Assembly (NCBI RefSeq): GCF_900101615.1
Contig: NZ_FMZX01000027.1
Coordinates: 1-47,676, forward strand
Length of the DNA stretch: 47,676 bases
Source: Belnapia rosea
GTDB taxonomy: Bacteria; Pseudomonadota; Alphaproteobacteria; Acetobacterales; Acetobacteraceae
Reading direction: 5' to 3'
Part shown: positions 40,074 to 47,676 of the stretch, one piece after another
How the letters are laid out: each line of letters begins with the position of its first letter
Position numbering within the stretch: the first letter of the stretch is position 1
Program-made: the position numbers and the translations under genes
The notes under the pieces: model-generated
What the model was told of the DNA's origin: nothing
Database searches by the model: none
What the model saw: only the letters and a program-made list of their open reading frames with translations

Positions 40074-41197
40074 CAGCGTGCATCCCCCAGGCTATAGACG
40101 CCGGAAAAATCCAACGTCCGAGCGACCATCACCGCAATCTCAGCCCCTTGGTTGATTTTCAGAACCGGCGGGATATTGACCGAATTACGCATCGCCTCAG
40201 ACGCTGCACTCTGCCCGGTTCCGAGAGTGCGACCGCCCATAAAGCCCATGCCGCCCGAGCCTCCCGCCAGCGCAGACGCCCCAGCAGACACGCCATCCGA
40301 CACGAGGGAAAGCAGCAAAGCACCGCCAAAGCGCGACCAAAACTGGGTGTCCAGATCACCACCGATGCCGCCTCGCCCCAGCGCATCCGTGGCGGGCGAC
40401 GCTAGTTCGACCTCGACCCCGGCCGGGGTGATAGCCCTCTCCCACATGACAAACACGCGGGCTTGGCCCTGCTGTAGCCGGCCGCGGGATTCGCCCACAA
40501 GGCGCGTCCCCCTCTCCATGAGAACGACCGTCCCCGTCGCGCCGTAAACGTCCCGCGTCAGGATGCAGACCGGCATTGAAGGCTGTGTGGAATCAAAGGC
40601 GGTTTGCATCACGCAGGACAGCGGGGTTCCTGGCTGGACGATCAGCGCCAGGTTCTCCCGCCGCATTGCACGGACCCCCGCGAGGCGTGTCGGACGGAGC
40701 TGCGCCGCCAACTCGCTTTCTTCCTTCCCGCCCGGTTCCCGCCCTCGCAGCGGAGCGCCATCCGGCGAGGGTTGAGATTGAGTGCTGCCACCCATGAGCA
40801 GAGGCGCTTTGCGAGCCGCCTCAGTAGGATCGACCGCCGCCGTTGCCTGCCGAGCAGGTGCCGACAGGGGCCCAGGCGAAGCCACCCCGCTCGGCAGAGG
40901 CAGGGACACCGGGCTAGCTGCCAGAGGCGCAGGCGGAGCCACTGGCTGAGGTGGATCGGGGCGCGGCGGCTCGTAGTGCGCCCGCATCGCCACTTTGAGC
41001 CGATCCAGGGCCGCTTGTGTGGCAGGGGCCGATTTCTGACCCTCGGGCCGGCCGAAAATGAAGACGAGCGCTGCGACAGTCGCCACGCCACACAGCAGTG
41101 CTAGCTTCGTCCCCGACATGGTCGGCCCACGCGACCCGGCAGCAGACACGGACCGATCCGCGGGGATCGGTCCGACATTCTCTTGGTGATCGCTCAC
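40073..41197 (-). CDS. virB10: VirB10, envelope-spanning channel protein
   Basis: A 374-aa protein with a short cytoplasmic N-terminus and one membrane helix (about 28-48, LALLCGVATVAALVFIFG). A Pro-rich periplasmic linker (PPRPDPPQPVAPPAPLA) and the C-terminal TrbI/VirB10 barrel domain follow (PGTPLSCVMQTAFDSTQPS, VLMERGTRLVGE, GIGGDLDTQFWSRFGGALLLSL). VirB10 links inner and outer membrane parts and senses ATP use. It overlaps virB9 by four bases and virB11 by one. Confidence 0.95.
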   Translation of the reverse strand: MSDHQENVGPIPADRSVSAAGSRGPTMSGTKLALLCGVATVAALVFIFGRPEGQKSAPATQAALDRLKVAMRAHYEPPRPDPPQPVAPPAPLAASPVSLPLPSGVASPGPLSAPARQATAAVDPTEAARKAPLLMGGSTQSQPSPDGAPLRGREPGGKEESELAAQLRPTRLAGVRAMRRENLALIVQPGTPLSCVMQTAFDSTQPSMPVCILTRDVYGATGTVVLMERGTRLVGESRGRLQQGQARVFVMWERAITPAGVEVELASPATDALGRGGIGGDLDTQFWSRFGGALLLSLVSDGVSAGASALAGGSGGMGFMGGRTLGTGQSAASEAMRNSVNIPPVLKINQGAEIAVMVARTLDFSGVYSLGDAR

Positions 41198-42045
41198 TGA
41201 CGGGCCTCCCTGAGTTCGCGCGTTACTTCAGGCGTAATCGTGCCGGCGCCCGTGCCGATCGGCGACGGAGCAAAGCCTTGGTTGTGGATACACAGCACCG
41301 TGGCGCCAAGGCGGAGGCGCCACTCGCGTGAGACAGCGTTGACCACGACGAGGTCACCCCGAACCGTCGTCGGTACCAGAGCTTCCCCGCCATCGGCGCC
41401 GACGATGTAGATGCCTGGCAGCGGCGTGTTGGCCGCGAACCGGAAAGCCGTCAGGCGGCCGTCATCGCTAACCTCAGCAGGCTCGATACTGGCGGGGCCC
41501 TGCCCGGTGTAGCGCCAGTTCCGCGGCCCGGAGACGATGGCCGTTTCCAGCCTGTCGCCATTGCGGGCCGTCGTCGCGGCCTTGCGAAACCTTGCTGCCC
41601 GCTCCGCCGCCTCCCGGCGCACGTCCTCGGGATAGACAAACGAAACCCCAAAGTAGGCGGGCTCGCCTACAGCGACAGAGCCATCCCTCGACACCAGCTC
41701 GAACACATACGATCGCCGCGAGCCATCCGGTCGGGTGGTGAGGACCTGCATAGACGTTGGCCCTTGCCGCTGCACCACAGGCTTCAGGAATAGGACATTG
41801 CCCGCCTTGGCGACGGCCCACGCCAGGGCATCACCATTGCTGACCTCGCCCACCACCTCACCAGGAGCGAACGTGACCTGCGTCGACGACAGCAGCGTGC
41901 CGACGACGCGATACACCTCCCCGTCTCGGAAGGTTGCGACACGCATCCGAGGGTCATGCGCTCCCGGTTGAGGCTCTTGCAGCGCCAAGGCATGCCCAGC
42001 GAGCGCCGTGCTGGTGACGAGGGCGAGCAGAAGGGGGCGGATCAT
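41194..42045 (-). CDS. virB9: VirB9, outer-membrane core complex protein
   Basis: A 283-aa protein with a signal peptide (LLLALVTSTALAGHALA). The N-terminal domain (DPRMRVATFRDGEVYRVVG) and C-terminal domain (NWRYTGQGPASIEPAEVSDDGRLTAFRFAANTPLPGIY) are typical of VirB9/CagX. It forms the outer-membrane core with VirB7 and VirB10. The start overlaps virB8 by four bases and the stop overlaps virB10. Confidence 0.95.
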   Translation of the reverse strand: MIRPLLLALVTSTALAGHALALQEPQPGAHDPRMRVATFRDGEVYRVVGTLLSSTQVTFAPGEVVGEVSNGDALAWAVAKAGNVLFLKPVVQRQGPTSMQVLTTRPDGSRRSYVFELVSRDGSVAVGEPAYFGVSFVYPEDVRREAAERAARFRKAATTARNGDRLETAIVSGPRNWRYTGQGPASIEPAEVSDDGRLTAFRFAANTPLPGIYIVGADGGEALVPTTVRGDLVVVNAVSREWRLRLGATVLCIHNQGFAPSPIGTGAGTITPEVTRELREARQ

Positions 42046-42758
42046 CGCGGCGTCTCCGGATCGCGGCGGTAGTCAGTGACGAGCCAGCCAAACGGATTCA
42101 CCAACCGATCATCGGCGCGGATCGCACCCCGCGACCATCCGAAGCGAATTGTTGCAACCCAGAACTGCGTCTCAGCCGGCCGCCCAGGACCGGCACGCCG
42201 CAGATCGCGGGAGAACCGGACCACGACACGCTCCGCCGTCCCATCAGCGCCGGCAAAGACCTGCAAGGAGGCGACTTTGATTTTCGCGGTCCCGCCCGAT
42301 CCGATCTCTTTCCGCGGGCCTTCCGCGCTGTAGAACCACCGGGAGTAAGCCGCCTGTTCCTCCGCTGTGGACATGAGATTGACCACGCGGAAATCGTCCG
42401 CATCAGTGTCAGAGCTGTATCCTTCGCGGGCCAGGACGTATTGCCAAGCCATGTGTTTGACGTGGGCCTCGTCCACTGTCTCCGGCGGCTGCGCGAGAGT
42501 TCGCAGCACTTCGGCCGAACCCGTCGCGCGATCCACAACGATTGTCCGCAGCTCCACTGTCTTGAGGGGAGCCAGAGCCGCCGCCGTGCCGAGGCCGGCG
42601 AGGCCGACAACCACACCAACACCCGCCAGAACCCAGGCAACCCGCTTGGAGCGATTGGCCGACCGCACAGCGGAGGCCTGGAAATCCCGCACTTGCGACG
42701 AGTAAGCCTCGAAGTCCTCCGCAGTGACGGGTTGAGCAGCGAAGGGATCAGCGGTCAT
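42042..42758 (-). CDS. virB8: VirB8, inner-membrane assembly factor
   Basis: A 238-aa protein with one membrane helix near residues 43-65 (VAWVLAGVGVVVGLAGLGTAAALAPL). A periplasmic NTF2-like domain follows (HMAWQYVLAREGYSSDTDADDFRVVNLMSTAEEQAAY, NPFGWLVTDYRRD). VirB8 nucleates assembly of the channel and contacts VirB9 and VirB10. The ATG at 42758 is used; the longer frame upstream is the shadow of virB7. It overlaps virB7 by 11 bases. Confidence 0.93.
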   Translation of the reverse strand: MTADPFAAQPVTAEDFEAYSSQVRDFQASAVRSANRSKRVAWVLAGVGVVVGLAGLGTAAALAPLKTVELRTIVVDRATGSAEVLRTLAQPPETVDEAHVKHMAWQYVLAREGYSSDTDADDFRVVNLMSTAEEQAAYSRWFYSAEGPRKEIGSGGTAKIKVASLQVFAGADGTAERVVVRFSRDLRRAGPGRPAETQFWVATIRFGWSRGAIRADDRLVNPFGWLVTDYRRDPETPR

Positions 42759-42948
42759 TGCGGGCCTCCGGTGCTGGAAAAGAGCGACCGGGGTGCGGCG
42801 GCTCGGCGAGGGCGTTTGCGTCAGTCGTCCACCGGCCCGGATTGAGCTGGCGGACCTCGCCTGTGCAGCTCGCCGGGGGCTTCGGGCCGGTCGAGCAGGC
42901 AGCGAGCGAAAGCGCGAGGGCGGAGATGAGAGAGAGAGAGCGGAGCAT
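42748..42948 (-). CDS. virB7: VirB7, lipoprotein of the core complex
   Basis: A 66-aa lipoprotein with the lipobox LAAC (SLISALALSLAACSTGP) and a Pro-rich short mature part with a second Cys (ASCTGEVRQLNPG) that could pair with VirB9. It is lipid-anchored in the outer membrane. The ATG at 42948 lies after the hairpin at 42967-42988 and the operator at 43008-43031. The gene overlaps virB8. Confidence 0.85.
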   Translation of the reverse strand: MLRSLSLISALALSLAACSTGPKPPASCTGEVRQLNPGRWTTDANALAEPPHPGRSFPAPEARNDR

Positions 42949-42966
42949 CGGAACCTCGAAACGGGA

Positions 42967-42988
42967 GGAGCCGGCTTCTGCCGGCTCC
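42967..42988 (-). promoter_or_regulatory. Strong hairpin between operator and virB7
   Basis: GGAGCCGGC-TTCT-GCCGGCTCC (plus-strand order) is a perfect 9-bp stem with a four-base loop, 19 bp upstream of the virB7 start. It lies downstream of the operator dyad, so it could attenuate or terminate transcription coming from virB6, or stabilise the virB7-11 mRNA. Confidence 0.55.
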
Positions 42989-43007
42989 CCACATTAGCGC
43001 ATATTAT

Positions 43008-43031
43008 TGGTAGATGGTAGATACTACCATC
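43008..43031. promoter_or_regulatory. GATGGTAG-N3-CTACCATC operator before virB7
   Basis: A perfect 8-bp inverted repeat (43013-43020 and 43024-43031, spacer ATA) is preceded by an additional TGGTAG half-site at 43008-43013. It lies between virB6 and virB7 and shows the same core as the dyads in the par region and before virD4, so it probably belongs to the same regulon. Confidence 0.7.
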
Positions 43032-43045
43032 TATTCAATTTGGGA

Positions 43046-44086
43046 TCACTCGGCCGCTGCAAGCTCTCTCGATGAGCTAGGAGAAGCCGCAGAGGACGGG
43101 GCAGAGAGGGCCGCAGGCCGAGGCCCGCGGACCCGGCGGATCGCGGCACTACCAGCTGTGCGCGTCGCGTTGAGGGCCATAGCACCGCCCGCCATAGCGC
43201 CCTTTTTCGCCGCAGAAGCCGGTCGCTCGGCCAGGTGCTTCCAAATTTCGGAGGAGTGGAATCCCACACCACCGGCCAGCCCCTCAGCCATCCGAGGAAC
43301 CCGCCGGAACATCAGGACACCGACGCACATCACGACAATCCCCGCGATGGCCTGAGCGATGATCGCGCCCAGGTCGACCGCCGGGTTGCGAACAATATTA
43401 CCGATAATGATGGTTTCCGCGCCGCTGATAATTTGCACCGCCGCCACGAGCATCGCCTGTTGCACAATCGCTGTGAGTGCAACTCGCAGGGCGCCGTTCG
43501 CCATCCCCCGCAAGAATCCGAACAGCCAGCAGCCAACCCACAGAGGACCGAGGGCCACAATTGCCGTGAGTACGAAGCGGCAGCCGATAAAATACACATA
43601 CGAAATCGTCGTTGCAGCGACTGACGATCCCCACAAGATCACGACGGCCACGTGGCCTGGAAACGCCCACGTCGAGAGGCGCGATTCCAGTTTCATGCCA
43701 GCAGCGATGCCATTTCGTAGCAACGCGTCAAACGCGTTAACGTCCGGGTCTGCGCTCCCGCCAGTCGCCGCTGCTACCGCCCGTGTAATCCCCTGAGGCA
43801 AGGTTTCGAGGAGTGGCGTCCCAATCCAAGTCAGGAAGTTGTCTGCGTTGAGCGCCAGCCAAGCGACGACGCCCACCTTGATAAGGCGGGAAATGATCTC
43901 GCCAAACGCTTCGGTAGACAGACCCCGCCAAGCGGAAAACGCTGACCAGCCAACATAGACGACCATGCCGGCCCGAAGCGGGCCGTCGATATAGCTGACC
44001 ATTGCCCCGACCAAGGCGCTCACCATCGCCAGAAGCGGCGCCTGGATCGCTTGGTCGAGGATTTGAAAGATGCGAGCCAGGTCCAT
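43046..44086 (-). CDS. virB6: VirB6, polytopic inner-membrane channel protein
   Basis: A 346-aa protein with five or more membrane segments (for example LLAMVSALVGAMVSYI, VVILWGSSVAATTISYVYFIG, FVLTAIVALGPLWVGCWLF, AIIAQAIAGIVVMCVGVLMF) in the TrbL/VirB6 pattern, and a Ser/Ala/Pro-rich cytoplasmic tail. It forms part of the inner-membrane channel. The ATG at 44086 (MDLARIFQILDQ) is preferred because GGGAGCGG lies upstream; the longer frame overlaps the gene before it. Confidence 0.92.
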   Translation of the reverse strand: MDLARIFQILDQAIQAPLLAMVSALVGAMVSYIDGPLRAGMVVYVGWSAFSAWRGLSTEAFGEIISRLIKVGVVAWLALNADNFLTWIGTPLLETLPQGITRAVAAATGGSADPDVNAFDALLRNGIAAGMKLESRLSTWAFPGHVAVVILWGSSVAATTISYVYFIGCRFVLTAIVALGPLWVGCWLFGFLRGMANGALRVALTAIVQQAMLVAAVQIISGAETIIIGNIVRNPAVDLGAIIAQAIAGIVVMCVGVLMFRRVPRMAEGLAGGVGFHSSEIWKHLAERPASAAKKGAMAGGAMALNATRTAGSAAIRRVRGPRPAALSAPSSAASPSSSRELAAAE

Positions 44087-44099
44087 CAAACCGCTCCCT

Positions 44100-44528
44100 T
44101 CAGGTCCGCCGTGCAGGGCCGAGGCTGCGGCGGGCGGGCTCGCAGAGGCCATAAGCGGCCTGTTGCTCGGCCGTCATGCGAGCGCAGAGGCCCAGGATCA
44201 TCCGCCGAGCCTCCGGGTTGGCCGCGAGCACCTCCGGAGACGTGCTTTCGAGGCCACCGCCACGACGAGCAGGGGTTCTGCCCAATCCGGAGCCCGTACC
44301 GGCCATGGCATCGGCTTTGGCCGCGAGCGACGCCCGCTCCGCATTGATGCAATCCGCAGTCCGCTCAAGCTGGCCGGGATTGTCCACGCACCGCCGAGTG
44401 ACAGCGGCCCGCTCAGTCGGATGCTGCCGATACCATTCAACGCCACGCACTTCCTCCCCGGCGGCTGCGGAAGCTACCGAGGCTGCCAGAAGGAGAAAGA
44501 GGCTCAGGTACCTAAGCTCTCGCTGCAT
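44100..44528 (-). CDS. EexN-like entry-exclusion or accessory protein
   Basis: A 142-aa protein with a signal peptide (YLSLFLLLAASVASAAAG) and a conserved-looking segment VEWYRQHPTERAAVTRRC followed by NPGQLERTADCINAERA. This fits the small EexN-type proteins found between virB5 and virB6, which block uptake of the same plasmid. No lipobox Cys is visible, unlike typical EexN lipoproteins. Its C-terminal part (PEARRMILGLCARMTAEQQAAYGLC) has two further Cys. Start ATG at 44528. Confidence 0.65.
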   Translation of the reverse strand: MQRELRYLSLFLLLAASVASAAAGEEVRGVEWYRQHPTERAAVTRRCVDNPGQLERTADCINAERASLAAKADAMAGTGSGLGRTPARRGGGLESTSPEVLAANPEARRMILGLCARMTAEQQAAYGLCEPARRSLGPARRT

Positions 44529-44538
44529 GAGTGTGCTC

Positions 44539-45261
44539 CTACTTGCCGGCCAGCAGCGCATCGGCGGTCGCATCAAGGCTCTGCGCGTCCGCTTCCTGGC
44601 GCCGTTGCTCAGCATTGCGATCCTCGGCCGAGGCCCAAACCGTGACGGCCTGGGCCTGGACTTGCAGATTTTGGATTGCGGCTTGCTCGGCACCGACGCG
44701 GGCGATCAGATCCATTTTTTCCGCCGGATCGGTTGCCGTAGTCAGCCGGTTTTGCAGCTCCGCTAGGCCCGTCGCCCGCAGCGCAGTCGTGTCATAGAGC
44801 TGACGAGCCGCAGCCATACGTCCCGCGATGGCATCCCGGTTCCGCCGCAACTCGGTTGCGGCGAAGTCGCTTCCAGGCTGGTCATACACTCGATTGCGGT
44901 CAGAGAACTGCCTCAATAGGCCCACCAGATCCCCACTACTCCCTCGCCCGGAAAGCAGATTGGCGAAGGCGGCGCTATCGATCGGCAACGGCAGCCGCAG
45001 CCCAGCCGAGCGCAGCACATTAGCCAGTCCCGCAATGTCCGTCGTGTGAGAGAGCGAGTTGTAGAGGTTCTCCGCCTGGCGAAGCTGACCTTGCAGCACT
45101 TGATAGTGACGCTGCATTTCCTCGAGCTCCACCAGGGCTTGCTCTAGGGCGGCCGGATCAAACACAACATCCCCGACGCCAAGGATTGCATGTGCCGGCT
45201 GGACAGAGGCCACGGCGAGCGCCAGGGCAGCTACCCCGGCGGTAAGAATGCGCTTTCTCAT
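44539..45261 (-). CDS. virB5: VirB5, minor pilus-tip protein
   Basis: A 240-aa protein with a signal peptide (AGVAALALAVASVQPAHA) and a helical mature part with coiled-coil segments (LVELEEMQRHYQVLQGQLRQ, and AEKMDLIARVGAEQAAIQNL). This fits the VirB5/TrbJ family, which sits at the pilus tip and contacts the recipient. The ATG at 45261 lies 19 bases after the virB4 stop. Confidence 0.88.
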   Translation of the reverse strand: MRKRILTAGVAALALAVASVQPAHAILGVGDVVFDPAALEQALVELEEMQRHYQVLQGQLRQAENLYNSLSHTTDIAGLANVLRSAGLRLPLPIDSAAFANLLSGRGSSGDLVGLLRQFSDRNRVYDQPGSDFAATELRRNRDAIAGRMAAARQLYDTTALRATGLAELQNRLTTATDPAEKMDLIARVGAEQAAIQNLQVQAQAVTVWASAEDRNAEQRRQEADAQSLDATADALLAGK

Positions 45262-45280
45262 TTTACGGTCCTTCCCTGGT

Positions 45281-47676
45281 TCATGCCGCGAGCTCCGCAA
45301 ACTCTGCGGTATCCTCACCCTCCTCAGCGTCCTCAGCCTTTACCGCTCGCCACTGGGCGCGGAAGGCGGGCAACCAGGCGTCCACATCCTCGCCCAGCTC
45401 TGCCCTAAGCCGGTCCATCAGCTTCACCGTCCCCTTGCGGCCACTGATCACGGCAACGTCGTCGAGCATGGCGCCGAGGCTCAGCTCGCAGACGACCGAG
45501 TGAGCCCCTTGCTTGAGAAGGAACCGGCGGGTCGCGCCTTGCATGTCATCGCGCACCAACCGCCACTCGGCGTCCGTCAGTCCGAGCCCGTCAACGTGGT
45601 CCTCACGCTTGGCGTTGTTGTTGGCGAACAGCACCTTGCTCGGGCATTGCTCGAGAATCGTATGGGCAATGGGCGAGCGCAGCACATCACGGGCAGATTG
45701 CGTCGCCAGGACAACCGCGCCGTTCTCCTTCCGGATCACCTTGAGCTTGTCGTTTGCGAGGCTTGCAAAGGCGGGGTCGAGGAGAGCCCGCCAGAACTCA
45801 TCGACCACGAGAACCAGAGGCCGCCCATCCAGCAGGCTTGCAATGCGATGGAAGGCATAGGCCATCGCCGGCCCTCGCACTTCGGTATGATCCAGGAGGT
45901 GCGTCGTATCGAGACCCAACACCGCAGCATCGAGCGACAGCACATCGGCAGGGCCGTCAAATGCCCACCCCAGGGCGCCGCCCTCGCACCAACGCTCTAG
46001 CCTGGCGCCGATCCCTTCCTTGTTGCTGTGACCGAGGAACCCCCGCAGCTCGGAGAGGGTTCGCGCCTCCATCGGCCCCGCCATGACGGCTGACAAGCCC
46101 TGCGAAAGCAGACGCTTCTCCTCAGTCGTCGGAGCCTCCCCGCCGCCCTGAGTGACTAGGCCTGTCACCCAGGCTTCGAGGAATGCAATATCCTCTGCGC
46201 TGTCAGTCAGCGCACGGAGCGGCGCAAACCCGGTCGGGCGGCCCATTTCCAAGGGCAGATACGTCCCGCCGAGGGCTCGCGTCAGGATAGCGAGCCCCTT
46301 CGAGTAGTCGAAGATCACGAACCGGGCGCCAGTCCGCTCCGCTTCTGCCACCACGAAGCCAAGCCAAGTTGATTTTCCCGAACCGGTAGGACCGATGACG
46401 AGCGTGTTGCCCACGTCATCCGGCGCCCCGACGCCTGGCGGCGGCTGGAAGTGGTAGTGCAGAGCGGTCCCGCCCGAGGTGCGGAACACAGTCACTGGCA
46501 CGCCCCACACACCCTTTGCCGCCCCGGCCGGATAGTTATGCAGCGGGGCCATCGCGGCCATGTTCCGGTTAGTAACCACGCCGGGACGCACCCGATAGCG
46601 ACCATTGCCGGGGAGTTGCGCCCAGAAGGCAGCCCCTAGCCCGCGATCTTCCCGAACCACCACAGCGCCGCCGTCCGCCAGATCGCGCCTCGCCTCAGCA
46701 GCTACATCAGCCAGCCTTTGCGGATTGTCCGCAAACACCGCGAGCGAGACGTGATGGCTCCCCATCACCACGGCATTGCCTTCGATTTGCGCCGCCAGCA
46801 CCGACAGCTCCGCCGCCTGGTGCCCGGCCCGATCCCCCGCCGTCGTCATCTGATTTTGTTTGCGGGTTGCGACCGTCCTCGCTTCCACCTTGGGCAGAAG
46901 CGAGAAGGATTGTGTCAGGACACACGCATACGGCGCCGACAGGATGGCATCGAACTGCCCCGCCCAAGTGCTCTCGGGATATTCTTTGCAGCCCAGCATC
47001 GCCATGAAGCGGCTACGCCCAGGCCCGCGCAACTCGATAGTCTCAGCGCCGACAATCACCCGTTCGCAGTAAATCGCGGAGCCCAGGTGCCCCGTGACGA
47101 CCGGGACCGGTAACCGCTCACCGTAGAGAACAAGCCGCATTGCTTCGGCAATCTCGGAGAACAAGGCACCACGCCGCCCTCTCTGCCCGGCACGCTTACC
47201 CTTCCTGACGCCCAGCCGCCTCGGCCGGTACTCAGACAGCCCGCTGACCAGGACCGCAACCGCGTCGTCCAGTCGACGCAGCTGATCCTCAGTCACCGCC
47301 GGCCGGTGTCCCGCCAGTCGCCGCAGGCGGGAGGATGGTGAGGCGTGGGGTGCGAGGGAGACGGTTACGAACAGCTCGTTGCGATAGAGCGGGACCGCGC
47401 CGAATAGCTGGCGACGATATGCGTCGTCCAGCTTCGCCGCGAACGGAGAGCGACACTCAGCCGCCGGATAAACAGACCGATCAGCAGCAGAGCGCACCAC
47501 GTGCACCGACACCGTGACCGCCGCGTGAGTGCCTGCCGTTGCAGCCAGATCGCGCAGCAACTTTGCCCACCCACGCACCCGCCCGTTTAGCGCCGAGGCC
47601 GCCGCAGTCTCCCACGGCAAGCCTTCGACCGCCAAAACCGCGTGCAGGGTGCCACTGTCATCGAGGATTGAGGTTT
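45281..47676 (-). CDS. virB4: VirB4 ATPase, main part (N-terminus lies at 1-171)
   Basis: The large ATPase of the T4SS that drives pilus assembly and substrate transfer. Walker A is VIGPTGSGKSTWLGFVV and Walker B is LVLVVDEFWRALLD. The N-terminal CagE/TrbE-type domain includes RGPGRSRFMAMLGCKEYPESTWAG, and there is a conserved VLATQSARDVLRSPIAHTI segment. With the 39 residues encoded before the TTG at 47635 on the wrapped sequence, the full protein is about 823 aa. virB5 follows 19 bases after the stop. Confidence 0.95.
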   Translation of the reverse strand, partial: TSILDDSGTLHAVLAVEGLPWETAAASALNGRVRGWAKLLRDLAATAGTHAAVTVSVHVVRSAADRSVYPAAECRSPFAAKLDDAYRRQLFGAVPLYRNELFVTVSLAPHASPSSRLRRLAGHRPAVTEDQLRRLDDAVAVLVSGLSEYRPRRLGVRKGKRAGQRGRRGALFSEIAEAMRLVLYGERLPVPVVTGHLGSAIYCERVIVGAETIELRGPGRSRFMAMLGCKEYPESTWAGQFDAILSAPYACVLTQSFSLLPKVEARTVATRKQNQMTTAGDRAGHQAAELSVLAAQIEGNAVVMGSHHVSLAVFADNPQRLADVAAEARRDLADGGAVVVREDRGLGAAFWAQLPGNGRYRVRPGVVTNRNMAAMAPLHNYPAGAAKGVWGVPVTVFRTSGGTALHYHFQPPPGVGAPDDVGNTLVIGPTGSGKSTWLGFVVAEAERTGARFVIFDYSKGLAILTRALGGTYLPLEMGRPTGFAPLRALTDSAEDIAFLEAWVTGLVTQGGGEAPTTEEKRLLSQGLSAVMAGPMEARTLSELRGFLGHSNKEGIGARLERWCEGGALGWAFDGPADVLSLDAAVLGLDTTHLLDHTEVRGPAMAYAFHRIASLLDGRPLVLVVDEFWRALLDPAFASLANDKLKVIRKENGAVVLATQSARDVLRSPIAHTILEQCPSKVLFANNNAKREDHVDGLGLTDAEWRLVRDDMQGATRRFLLKQGAHSVVCELSLGAMLDDVAVISGRKGTVKLMDRLRAELGEDVDAWLPAFRAQWRAVKAEDAEEGEDTAEFAELAA
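47582..47676. repeat. Terminal redundancy (circular overlap), right copy
   Basis: Identical to bases 1-95. The sequence should be joined by dropping one copy; the join is inside virB4. Confidence 0.95.

Overview
The window is a complete circular plasmid of 47,581 bp. Its last 95 bases (47582-47676) repeat its first 95, and the virB4 reading frame runs across that junction. High GC content, a VirB/VirD4 transfer system, a TrwC-type (MOBF) relaxase and a bacteriophytochrome operon suggest an alphaproteobacterium, possibly of the Rhodospirillales/Acetobacteraceae type. That placement is inference from gene content only. No rRNA, tRNA or CRISPR array was seen.

Transfer functions fill about two thirds of the circle. 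On the minus strand, read across the junction, lie an orf with a promoter, virB1, virB2, virB3, virB4, virB5, an entry-exclusion-like gene, virB6, then (after an operator and a hairpin) virB7, virB8, virB9, virB10 and virB11. This is a full mating-pair-formation set. The coupling protein VirD4 (5809-7953), a ribbon-helix-helix (RHH) protein and the relaxase-helicase (13896-18521) are on the plus strand. A minus-strand block (9668-12782) carries a TraK-position protein, a VirC1/TraL-like ATPase and a coiled-coil membrane protein. The likely oriT lies between these divergent blocks at 12783-13172. A 1154-aa Toprim primase-helicase (19176-22640) is the best candidate replication protein; no classical Rep initiator was recognised.

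Maintenance functions are a ParA and a small RHH partner (3738-4812), preceded by a tandem repeat. A dyad GGTAG-N3-CTACC occurs within parAB, before virD4, before virB7 and before an orf at 2563. This suggests that one regulator, probably the RHH partition protein, controls both partition and transfer.

The accessory region (about 23.6-37 kb) is a mosaic. It holds a serine resolvase with a hypothetical partner and a possible res site; an EVE-like/PD-(D/E)XK nuclease followed by a DUF3644 HEPN protein (probable defence genes); decayed fragments including a transposase tail; and a red-light sensing operon (N-terminally truncated heme oxygenase, bacteriophytochrome, response regulator, HWE kinase). 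It ends with a tyrosine recombinase followed by two markedly AT-rich genes: a membrane-anchored DUF559-type nuclease fused to seven Sel1 repeats, and a HEPN-like protein. That last pair is the best candidate for an undescribed defence or toxin system.
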